A stretch of DNA of 64,000 nt from Streptomyces sp. NBC_01429 (GTDB lineage Bacteria; Actinomycetota; Actinomycetes; Streptomycetales; Streptomycetaceae). The stretch is taken from contig NZ_CP109599.1 in the NCBI RefSeq assembly GCF_036231945.1, positions 2,822,501 to 2,886,500 of the forward strand. The letters run 5' to 3'. Shown here in pieces: positions 19,858 to 27,103 of the stretch. The notes under the pieces were generated by a model. It did no database searches and was not told the DNA's origin. It saw nothing but the letters and a program-made list of their open reading frames with translations. A program made the translations under genes and the position numbers. Positions within the stretch are counted from its first letter, which is position 1. Each line of letters opens with the position of its first letter.

Positions 19858-20835
19858 GTCAAGCTCTCTGTTGTCGTGCCGTTCTACAACGTGCAGACAT
19901 ATGCCCTCGAAACCCTGAGAAGTCTGCGCGCCAACAGCCGCGAGGACTTCGAATTCCTGCTGGTCGACGATTGTTCGACCGACTCCACCCCGGACATCCT
20001 CGACCGGGCCGTGCGCGACCTTCCGGGTGCGGTCCTGCTGAGACACGAGCACAACGGCGGTCTGGCCACCGCGCGCAACACGGGCCTGGACGCGGCGCGC
20101 GGCGAGTACGTCACCTTCCTCGACGGCGACGACTGGGCGGCCCCCGGGTACTACGCGCGACTGGTCGCCTCCATCGAGGGGCTGGGCTGCGACTTCGTCC
20201 GTACCGATCATGTCCAGTTCACCGCCAGGGCCCGTACGGTCCACCGCGTCCCGGTCGGCAGGCGCGACGAGGTGCTGCGGCCCCGGGACGCGATCCTGCC
20301 CGCCGAGCGGTCCACCTCCGTCGACTACGCGTACGCCTGGGCGGGCGTCTACCACCGGCGGCTGGTCGACCGGGGTCTGGTGCACTTCACGGACGGTCTG
20401 CGGACCGCCGAGGACCGGCCGTGGATCTGGCGGCTGCACCGCGAGGCGGAGACGTTCGGCGTGGTCGGTCTGCTCGGGGTGTTCTACCGGCGGGGCGTCG
20501 CCTCGTCCCTCACCCAGATCGGCGATGTGCGCCAGCTGGACTTCATCCGGGCCTTCGACCAGATCATCGAGGAGACGTCGAAGGACGCGGAAGCGGACCG
20601 TCTGCTGCCGAAGGCGGTACGTACGTACTGCGCGATCATCGCCCACCACCTGGCCGCGAGGGACCGGTTCGAGCCGTCCGTCGCACGGCAGTTGCGCGCC
20701 ATGAGCGCCGCCGCGCTGAAGCGGCTGCCGCAGGATCTCCTGAAGGAAGCGCTGGACTCGATGGACCTGGACCGCTCGGACCAACTGCGACGACTGCGCC
20801 GGCGGATGCCGTCCGCCGGAAGGGCGGCGGCCTGA
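19855..20835 (+). CDS. GT2-family glycosyltransferase
   Basis: A 326-residue glycosyltransferase with a GT-A fold. The N-terminal KLSVVVPFYNVQTYALETLRS and FLLVDDCSTDSTPDIL bind the nucleotide. NNGGLATARNTGL-type sequence (HNGGLATARN) and the metal-binding DXD in FLDGDDWAAP are present. The C-terminal part (IAHHLAARDRF and onwards) resembles the extensions in teichoic-acid and capsule glycosyltransferases. It is presumably cytoplasmic, extending a surface polymer. GTG 19855 is a probable leaderless start. Its stop codon overlaps the next gene's ATG by one base, indicating coupling to the polysialyltransferase-family protein. Confidence 0.9.
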   Translation: MVKLSVVVPFYNVQTYALETLRSLRANSREDFEFLLVDDCSTDSTPDILDRAVRDLPGAVLLRHEHNGGLATARNTGLDAARGEYVTFLDGDDWAAPGYYARLVASIEGLGCDFVRTDHVQFTARARTVHRVPVGRRDEVLRPRDAILPAERSTSVDYAYAWAGVYHRRLVDRGLVHFTDGLRTAEDRPWIWRLHREAETFGVVGLLGVFYRRGVASSLTQIGDVRQLDFIRAFDQIIEETSKDAEADRLLPKAVRTYCAIIAHHLAARDRFEPSVARQLRAMSAAALKRLPQDLLKEALDSMDLDRSDQLRRLRRRMPSAGRAAA

Positions 20836-22262
20836 TGGGGTCCTCCGAAGCGCCGGACGCGCCGGCCGGGTCCGCGCGCTCCACCACGCAGATCCTCTGC
20901 GTCTCCACCCTCTACGGGGCGGCCACCCTCGCCGCCGCGCTCGACGCCGGGCTCCTCGGCCCGGCCGACCGGCGGGTCCTGGTCGTCTGCAACAACACCG
21001 GGACACCCGAACTGACCCCGCCCGTCGACGGGATGCCGGGGTTCGAGCGGCTGCGCGGCCGGTTCGACGACCTGGTGTCGTGGAACGAGACGATCGAGCC
21101 GTACCACCCGGGTTCCTGGTCGCCCAGGCCCGACGACATCCCGCTCTGGGAGCGCCATCTGCGGCTCGCCTGGCACCTCGGCGACGCCCGGGTCGAGCTG
21201 ATCGTCGAGTCGATCCAGGTCAACCCGGCGCTGGCGATCGCGCAGATCTTCACCGGCGCGCCGGTCGAGGTGTACGCGGACGGGCTGATGAGCTACGGGC
21301 CCACCCGCTCCAAGATCGATCCGCTGGTCGGCGAGCGGGTGCGCCGGGTGCTGCACCTCGATCTCGTACCGGGTCTCGATCCGCTGCTGCTCGCCGAGTT
21401 CGGGGTACGGCCCGAGGTGATCCCCACGCGGGCGTTCACCCGGGTCCTGGACCAGCTCTCCGACGCCGCGAGCGGGATCGCGATCGCGGCTCCGTCCGTA
21501 CCCCCGGCGCTGCTGCTCGGCCAGTACCTCTCCGCGCTGTCCATCCTGACCGAGCACGAGGAGGAGGAGCTGCACCTGCGGATGGTGCGGGGCGCGGTCG
21601 CGCTCGGGCACACGCGGGTGGTGTTCAAGCCGCATCCGGCGGCGCCCGCCGTCCGGTGGGCGCGGCTGGAGGAGGAGGCGGAGCGGCTCGGCGCCGAACT
21701 GACCGTCCTGGACACGCCGGTGCTCGCCGAGGTGCTCTACCGGCGGCTGAGGCCGGCGCTGGTGATCGGCTGCTTCTCGACGGCGCTGTTCACGGCGTCG
21801 GCGTTCTACGGCATCCCGGTGCGCCGCACCGGGACCGAACTGCTGCTGGAGCGGCTGACCCCGTACCAGAACAGCAACCGGGTACCGGTGACGATCGTGG
21901 ACGCGCTGCTGCCACCGCTGGACAACGCGTCGCTGAAGCAGGCGTCGCCGGACGACGCGTCGCCGGCGGACGGGGAGTCCCACGTGCCGGATCCCCGGAT
22001 CGGGCAGCTGGTCACGGCGGTGGGCTTCGCGATGCAGCCGCAGCTCAACCCCGGGCTGCGCGCGGCCGCCGAGGGGTATCTCGCCGCGCTGCCGGACGAG
22101 CGGGTGCGGCGCTACTTCAAGCGGCGCAGGCTCACCACGCTGGGGCTGCCCGGCGGGATGCCGGGGCAGTTGTCCGGCATCCCGCGCAACGCGACGGCTC
22201 GGCGGATGGTGCGGCGGGCGCGCAAGCTGCGCCGGGTGGTGCTGCGGGTCGGTCCGCGCTGA
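20835..22262 (+). CDS. Polysialyltransferase-family glycosyltransferase
   Basis: A 475-residue GT-B-like protein matching the alpha-2,8-polysialyltransferase family (POLYST). Recognisable pieces are the N-terminal ILCVSTLYGAATLAAALDAG, VELIVESIQVNPALAIAQIF, EVYADGLMSYGPTR, VVFKPHPAAPAVRW and VIGCFSTALFTASAFYGIPVRR. The family polymerises sialic acid from CMP-sialic acid in capsules. Here the donor would be the CMP-nonulosonate made by the divergent operon. It is the last gene of the rightward pair and is followed by a bidirectional terminator. A non-conserved tail (KQASPDDASPADG) interrupts the C-terminal part. Confidence 0.85.
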   Translation: MGSSEAPDAPAGSARSTTQILCVSTLYGAATLAAALDAGLLGPADRRVLVVCNNTGTPELTPPVDGMPGFERLRGRFDDLVSWNETIEPYHPGSWSPRPDDIPLWERHLRLAWHLGDARVELIVESIQVNPALAIAQIFTGAPVEVYADGLMSYGPTRSKIDPLVGERVRRVLHLDLVPGLDPLLLAEFGVRPEVIPTRAFTRVLDQLSDAASGIAIAAPSVPPALLLGQYLSALSILTEHEEEELHLRMVRGAVALGHTRVVFKPHPAAPAVRWARLEEEAERLGAELTVLDTPVLAEVLYRRLRPALVIGCFSTALFTASAFYGIPVRRTGTELLLERLTPYQNSNRVPVTIVDALLPPLDNASLKQASPDDASPADGESHVPDPRIGQLVTAVGFAMQPQLNPGLRAAAEGYLAALPDERVRRYFKRRRLTTLGLPGGMPGQLSGIPRNATARRMVRRARKLRRVVLRVGPR

Positions 22263-22290
22263 CCGGCGCCTGAGAGCCCGTGTGGCTCGA

Positions 22291-22323
22291 AGGGGGGTGG
22301 ACCGCGCCGCGGTCCACCCCCTT
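22291..22323. terminator. Bidirectional terminator after the polysialyltransferase gene
   Basis: GGGGGTGGACCGCG (22293-22306) and CGCGGTCCACCCCC (22308-22321) form a near-perfect long stem that lies between convergent genes (stops at 22262 and 22352). An A and a T extend the base of the stem. Confidence 0.8.
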
Positions 22324-22351
22324 CCGCCTTCCGCCCTGCCGCGCGACTCCG

Positions 22352-24721
22352 TCAGCGGACGGGCGAGCCCAGGATCACCCGCAGGTCCGCCGCGTTCGCC
22401 TCGGTGATCTTCCACAGCTCCTGCTGCCGGCCGTGCACATCGGCGACGGACGCGGCGTGGTCGGCCAGCAGCCCCACCGCGCGCTCGGTGAGCACCGCGC
22501 CGAGGTCCTTCTCGTGGACGGAGACGCCCCACTCCGGGCGTTCGATGTCGGACAGGAAGTACGCCATCTTCGGGTGCGAGATCAGGCTGATGATCGGCGT
22601 CCCGCAGCCGAACGGGATCATGCCCGCGTGTCCGCGCATCCCGATGACCAGCTTCGTACGGGCGTAGGTGTCCCTGATCGCGTCGTTGTCGAAGTCGTAC
22701 ATCGGGATCACCGGGAGCGAGATGCCGTGCTCGCGCCGCAGGTCGAAGGCGATCTTCTCGTCGTCCAGCGAGTGCGCGGCGCACTTGACCTCGGCGTGCG
22801 CGCCGAGCGCCCGCACCGCCTTCGCCATCTCGGCCAGGAAGTGCGCGTAGTCGTGGCCGAAGCGCAGCCCGGCCCGGTCGTACGCGGCGTTGACCAGGAC
22901 GGTGTCCGCGCGCTCCGCCGGGTCGGTCCAGCCCTCGACCAGGTGCCGGGTGACGGTGGTGGGGCAGGGCTGGAAGCGGACCTTGTCGTGGAGTCCGGCG
23001 GGCAGCAGCGCCCGGACCTTCTCGATCGAGCCATGGTTGCGCAGCCCGAAGAAGGAGGCCCGCTCGACGAGTTGACGCAGGCTGGAGTCGAACCGCTCGC
23101 GCCGGTAGGACTGGCCGTCGAAGGCGTTGAAGCCGACGGCGTAGACCATGACGGGCACGTCGATCCGGTTCAGCGTCTCGTCGGGGACGTTCCACTGCCA
23201 GGCGCTGTTGCCGTTGGGCGCGGTGTCGGGGATGAACAGTCCGCCCCCGCCGATGACGAGCCCGCGCCGGGCGTTGACGCGCTCCAGCGCGGCGTCGTCG
23301 AACAGCCGGTGCGCGTGGACGGAGTGCCAGCGGCGCGGCCCGGTGTCGGGGCCGAAGGTCAGCCGTACGGACTCGGGCAGCAGCTTGTCGCCCGCGTTGC
23401 CCTGCTGGGGCATGTAGAAGGCCACATGGGCGAGTTGCTCGTCGGCCGAGCCCTCGCGCTGCCCCGGCACTCCGCCGCCGGTGGCGCCCTGGGTGCGCAG
23501 CCGCATCAGCCGGTTGGCGCGGTGGGTGGGGTCGACGGCGAGGCCGTCCGTCGCGTAGTCGTGCGCGGCGGTGTCGTCGCCGTGGATCCAGGCGATCTGC
23601 GCGAGCCGGGAGAAGGCGGTGGCGGCGCGGTTGGGGGCGGCGGCGGCCAGCAGCAGCTGGGCCTCGGCCTCGTCGTACCGGGAGACGCTCATCAGCGCGT
23701 GCCCGTACACCTCGTGCGGCCACGCCGAGTCGACCGGGATCCGCACCGACCCGAGGAGGTCGACGGCCTCCTGGAACTCGCCCGCGCCGATGTGCGCGAG
23801 CGCCACCCGGCGGGCGGTGTCCACGTCGCCGGTGCGCCGGACGTGCGGGGTGCCGTAGTGCACGAGCAGATCGTGGTGGGCGCTCCCGGACCGCGCCAGG
23901 TAGGCGGCGTGGAACTCGGCGTCGGACAGCTCGTACTCGCGCCAGCGCTCCTCGGCCTGCCCGTACCCGGCCTCCCCGCCGAGCCACGGCTTGTGCCGCC
24001 CGGTGAAGTGCAGGATCGCGGTGTCCTCGGGTACGGGCAGATCACCGGAGAGCCGCCGCTTGACGAAGTTGAAGCGGCTGTCGAGCTGGCGGAAGTCGCC
24101 GTCGAGGACGGCGTTGAGGATGCCCTGGTCGTGCTTGTCCAGCTCGTAGTCGCCGGAGCGGCCCGTGGCGTCGATCCGCGCGCAGAACGCGTCGGTCAGA
24201 TACTCGCGCTGGATGACCAGGAGTCCGCTGTTGAGCTTGTGCTGACCGTAGAAGAACTGCGGTACGGCGGCGAGCCCCTCGCGCAGCCTCAGCAGCTCGC
24301 CCAGATCGCCGAGGACCACCATGTCGGTGTCGAGCGTGATCACGGTGTCGTAGTCGCGGATCCGGAACACGTCGAGGATGAAGTACGCCTTGCGCACCAG
24401 GTAGTTGTCCTGGTCGCCCTTGGCGTACGTGTCGTAGCGCGCCGCGTCGACGCGGCGCAGCTCGACGCGCGGGTGCAGGGCGCGTATCCGGGCCACCGAG
24501 GCGGGCCGCAGACCGTCGTGGAAGACGAGGAAGTCCTCGCACACCTTCGGGTTGGAGAGGGCGAGGCTGCGCAGCAGGGCCAGGAAACCGGGCAGGTAGT
24601 TCTCGTCGACGAAGCTGGCGAAGGCGATGCGCCGCTTGCCGGTGAGCGCGTGGGCGGAGGCACCGGCGGACGGCCGGGCGGCGTCGGCTCCGGCATGAAC
24701 GGGCAGGGTGTCAACGGTCAT
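22352..24721 (-). CDS. GT8 glycosyltransferase - TPR - polysaccharide pyruvyltransferase fusion
   Basis: A 789-residue multidomain protein. Residues about 30-280 are a GT8 domain (IAFASFVDENYLPGFLALLRS, DTD metal motif at 131-133, LNSGLLVIQ, HFTGRHKPW at 238-246). Residues 300-410 are TPR-like helical repeats. Residues 430-789 are a CsaB/polysaccharide pyruvyltransferase-type domain (FYMPQQGNAGDKLLPES, VIGGGGLFI, FFGLRNHGS, KLVIGMRGHAGMIPFG, ISLISHPKM). It would add a sugar and a pyruvyl ketal, or a related group, to the surface polymer. The start ATG overlaps the upstream GT29-like gene as ATGA. The combination is unusual; which activity remains is unknown. Confidence 0.86.
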   Translation of the reverse strand: MTVDTLPVHAGADAARPSAGASAHALTGKRRIAFASFVDENYLPGFLALLRSLALSNPKVCEDFLVFHDGLRPASVARIRALHPRVELRRVDAARYDTYAKGDQDNYLVRKAYFILDVFRIRDYDTVITLDTDMVVLGDLGELLRLREGLAAVPQFFYGQHKLNSGLLVIQREYLTDAFCARIDATGRSGDYELDKHDQGILNAVLDGDFRQLDSRFNFVKRRLSGDLPVPEDTAILHFTGRHKPWLGGEAGYGQAEERWREYELSDAEFHAAYLARSGSAHHDLLVHYGTPHVRRTGDVDTARRVALAHIGAGEFQEAVDLLGSVRIPVDSAWPHEVYGHALMSVSRYDEAEAQLLLAAAAPNRAATAFSRLAQIAWIHGDDTAAHDYATDGLAVDPTHRANRLMRLRTQGATGGGVPGQREGSADEQLAHVAFYMPQQGNAGDKLLPESVRLTFGPDTGPRRWHSVHAHRLFDDAALERVNARRGLVIGGGGLFIPDTAPNGNSAWQWNVPDETLNRIDVPVMVYAVGFNAFDGQSYRRERFDSSLRQLVERASFFGLRNHGSIEKVRALLPAGLHDKVRFQPCPTTVTRHLVEGWTDPAERADTVLVNAAYDRAGLRFGHDYAHFLAEMAKAVRALGAHAEVKCAAHSLDDEKIAFDLRREHGISLPVIPMYDFDNDAIRDTYARTKLVIGMRGHAGMIPFGCGTPIISLISHPKMAYFLSDIERPEWGVSVHEKDLGAVLTERAVGLLADHAASVADVHGRQQELWKITEANAADLRVILGSPVR

Positions 24722-26223
24722 CGCAGTGAGATCCTCGTGTCGGTCACGCTCTGGGCGCGTTCCATGACCCACGCCTTCTCGCTGGTGTATTCGTGCACGG
24801 AGGTGATGGGCATCTTCATCGCCTCCTGGAGGCGGTAGGCGCCGCTCTCGTAGAAGTCGAAGCCGATCAGGTCGAGGGTCGGGCTGACATCCAGGAAGTC
24901 CAGCAGCCAGAGCATGTTGAACCCGCTGGTGGGGATGGACGGCCAGACGGACGCGCCGATCTGGCCGATGTTCCGCAGCGGCCAGCGCAGCGACTCGTCC
25001 CCCAGGTACTTCTGCGCCCCGGGCACCAGCCGGTTGCGCAGGGAGTACTTCCAGTCGCCCGAGAGCCCGCCGAAGACCAACCGGGTGGTGACGCGCTGGT
25101 CCCAGTTGAAGCCGTGCTTGTGGATGGAGGCGTGGATGTCGGTGCGGCGGCCGGTGGCCGGGGCGTCGATGCGGTACGAGTTGAAGCGGACCACCAGGTC
25201 GTACGCGTCGATCTCGGGCCCCAGCGAACCGCTCCCCACGCTCTGGGAGTTGGCGATCAGACAGATCGACTTCCCGGCGATCTGGTTGCGGAACTCGCCG
25301 AGGGTGAGCCATTCGACGCCGCCGAACGTCGGGTCGGGGACGGGGCCGCGCATCCGGTTCCTGCGCTGCTCGGCGTAGAGGCCGACGAGTTCGCGCAGCT
25401 CGGAGGCGTCGCCGGAGCGCGCCGCGATCCGCAGGTCCAGGTAGTGGCCGATGGCCTCCTGGAGGTCCGGCAGCGCGGTGGCGGTGTCCCGGGCCATGGC
25501 CAGCAGCGCGCCGACCAGCCGGGGTTCGGCGCCGGCCGTGTCACCGAGGTCGTGCAGCGCCAGGCCCTCGGCCCAGACGTCGGTGGCCGGTCCCCCGGCG
25601 TACCGCGCGGCGAGCGGGGTCTCGCGCTCCAGCAGCGCCAGCAGCTGCCGGCCGCGCTCGCGGCCGACGCGCAGTCCGGCGTTCTTCGACGAGACGCCGA
25701 ACCCGTCGTCGTCGGTGAGCGCGAGGTAGCGGTCGTAGGCGTCGATCGTGCCGGACTCGTCGCCGAGCGCCTCCAGCGTCCTGGCGCGCAGCCGCCAGCC
25801 GGCCCGGGAGCCCTTGCGGTGCGTCAGCACGGTGTCGGTGATGAGCAGGGCGAGCTTCAGCTCGTCGTCGTAACCGCAGTCCAGCGCCTTGTTGCCGACC
25901 GCGAGCAGCGCGTCGAGCAGCTCGCCGTCCACGGCGGAGCGGGGGCCGGCGGAGCGCCGCAGCAGGGTGGTGGCGGTGCGCGCGGGCGCCGCGGGCCGCT
26001 CGGTGACGGCGTGCACGGCGAGCAGCTGCCGCAGCTTCTCGGCCAGCTCGATCCGCCGGCGGCCGAGGCTCCCGACCAGCTTTCCGCTGTGTGCCGCGCA
26101 GGCGCGGACGCAGGCGTCGAGCCCGGCGGGATCGATCCGGACCTCCGGCACGCCGGACTGGGGCGATAGGGCCGGGCTGTCCCCGTTGAGCGGCACCGGC
26201 CATCGATTGCGGCCCATTGTCAT
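24718..26223 (-). CDS. GT29-like sialyltransferase with N-terminal helical domain
   Basis: A 501-residue protein. Residues 35-290 are a helical, TPR-like region without known signature. The C-terminal 200 residues look like a GT29 sialyltransferase. An L-motif-like block (317-364) runs SICLIANSQSVGSGSLGPEI, then DLVVRFNSY and TGRRTDI. An S-motif-like block (430-456) has IPTSGFNMLWLLDFL and DLIGFDF. A VS-like HxxxxE is at 477-482 (HEYTSE). GT29 enzymes use CMP-sialic acid and are mainly eukaryotic. It lies in the same 12-kb locus as the CMP-nonulosonate synthetase and is coupled (ATGA) to the GT8-pyruvyltransferase gene. ATG 26223 follows GGAG; ATG 26217 is the alternative. Confidence 0.82.
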   Translation of the reverse strand: MTMGRNRWPVPLNGDSPALSPQSGVPEVRIDPAGLDACVRACAAHSGKLVGSLGRRRIELAEKLRQLLAVHAVTERPAAPARTATTLLRRSAGPRSAVDGELLDALLAVGNKALDCGYDDELKLALLITDTVLTHRKGSRAGWRLRARTLEALGDESGTIDAYDRYLALTDDDGFGVSSKNAGLRVGRERGRQLLALLERETPLAARYAGGPATDVWAEGLALHDLGDTAGAEPRLVGALLAMARDTATALPDLQEAIGHYLDLRIAARSGDASELRELVGLYAEQRRNRMRGPVPDPTFGGVEWLTLGEFRNQIAGKSICLIANSQSVGSGSLGPEIDAYDLVVRFNSYRIDAPATGRRTDIHASIHKHGFNWDQRVTTRLVFGGLSGDWKYSLRNRLVPGAQKYLGDESLRWPLRNIGQIGASVWPSIPTSGFNMLWLLDFLDVSPTLDLIGFDFYESGAYRLQEAMKMPITSVHEYTSEKAWVMERAQSVTDTRISLR

Positions 26224-26299
26224 GCTTCTCCAAGCGTCTGCCCCGCGGACGGTAGGCGGGGGGCAAAACGCTAGTAAAGGCAGACGACTTGGAGGTGAA

Positions 26300-26313
26300 C
26301 CCGATTCATCGGG
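26300..26313 (-). terminator. Short hairpin after the TetR gene
   Basis: CCCGAT-TC-ATCGGG, a perfect 6-bp stem, lies 18 bp beyond the stop of the leftward TetR gene and 77 bp before the GT29-like gene. It is a weak terminator candidate. Confidence 0.35.
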
Positions 26314-26330
26314 CGGGCAAACGCGCCCGC

Positions 26331-27065
26331 TCAGGCCCCGGAAGCACCGGGAACACCTGGAGCACCTGGAGCACCTGGAGCACCTGGAGCGAGCGTGTGG
26401 CCGATTCCGGCGACGACGGCGGCGAGCCCCGCCTCGAAGCCCGCCTCGCGTTCCAGGAACAGCTCCTCCCCGGCCGCCGCCGCCAGGGGATACGCCGCGA
26501 GCCGTTCGGCGCGCGCGGCGAGGTCGTACGCCCCAGAGCGCGCCGCCTCGGGATCTGCTGAGAGATCGACCGGGAGATTCGCCGGGGGATCCGCCGGGTC
26601 GGGCCCCATCGCCTGCTCCTCGGTGACGTACCCGATGGTGTAGCTGTACGCGGTGAACCAGGCGCGGGCGGCGGCGCGCGTGGTGAACCCGGCGTCGGTG
26701 AAGGTGCGCAGGTAGGCGTCCATGGAGGCGCCGTAGGCGGTGTCCGTGAAGTGCGTGCCGCTGTAGACCTTGGCGCCGTCGCGGTAGCGCAGCAGCTCGG
26801 CGCGGAGCGCGCGCATGCTGTGCGCGAGCCCGACGCGCCAGTCGGGGTCGGGGGCGGGCGCCGCGGCCGTCACGCGCCGGAGGATCTCGGTCGCCATCTC
26901 GTCGAGCAGCGCCTGCTTGTCCTTGAAGTGCCAGTAGAGGGCGGGCGCCTTGACGTCCAGCCGGCCGGCGATGGCGCGCAGGGACAGCCCGTCGAGACCG
27001 ACCTCGTTCAGTACGTCGAGTGCGGTGCGGGCGACCAGCCCGCGGTCCAGTCGTGTGGTGGTCAC
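26331..27065 (-). CDS. TetR-family repressor
   Basis: A 244-residue regulator. The N-terminal HTH is typical of the TetR subclass with a TetR_C ligand domain (ARTALDVLNEVGLDGLSLRA, IAGRLDVKAPALYWHFKDKQ). The ligand domain (LLRYRDGAKVYSGTH, AARAWFTAYSYTIGYVTEEQ) follows. GTG 27065 is chosen as first residue of the HTH-bearing frame. It is divergent from a flavin monooxygenase that it probably represses, the arrangement of tetX- and rifampicin-monooxygenase-like pairs. The C-terminus ends in an APG repeat encoded by a 9-bp tandem repeat at about 26345-26391. Confidence 0.9.
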   Translation of the reverse strand: MTTTRLDRGLVARTALDVLNEVGLDGLSLRAIAGRLDVKAPALYWHFKDKQALLDEMATEILRRVTAAAPAPDPDWRVGLAHSMRALRAELLRYRDGAKVYSGTHFTDTAYGASMDAYLRTFTDAGFTTRAAARAWFTAYSYTIGYVTEEQAMGPDPADPPANLPVDLSADPEAARSGAYDLAARAERLAAYPLAAAAGEELFLEREAGFEAGLAAVVAGIGHTLAPGAPGAPGAPGVPGASGA

Positions 27066-27073
27066 CTTGACAA

Positions 27074-27088
27074 CTTAACAGCGATAAG
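27074..27088. promoter_or_regulatory. Candidate TetR operator 1
   Basis: CTTAAC-AGC-GATAAG, a 6-3-6 inverted repeat with one mismatch, lies in the 38-bp gap between the repressor and monooxygenase start codons. It has the same half-site and spacing as the perfect copy 36 bp away. Confidence 0.6.
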
Positions 27089-27103
27089 CGCAGGCTCGAA
27101 ACC

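Noticed and set aside
20484..23987. A 1,167-codon leftward frame across the polysialyltransferase and pyruvyltransferase genes
   Set aside because: It crosses a strong bidirectional terminator and is antisense or out of frame to two genes with clear motifs; no motif of its own.
26345..26391. Short tandem repeats suspected as a CRISPR array
   Set aside because: Units are 9 bp, contiguous and in a reading frame; no spacers.
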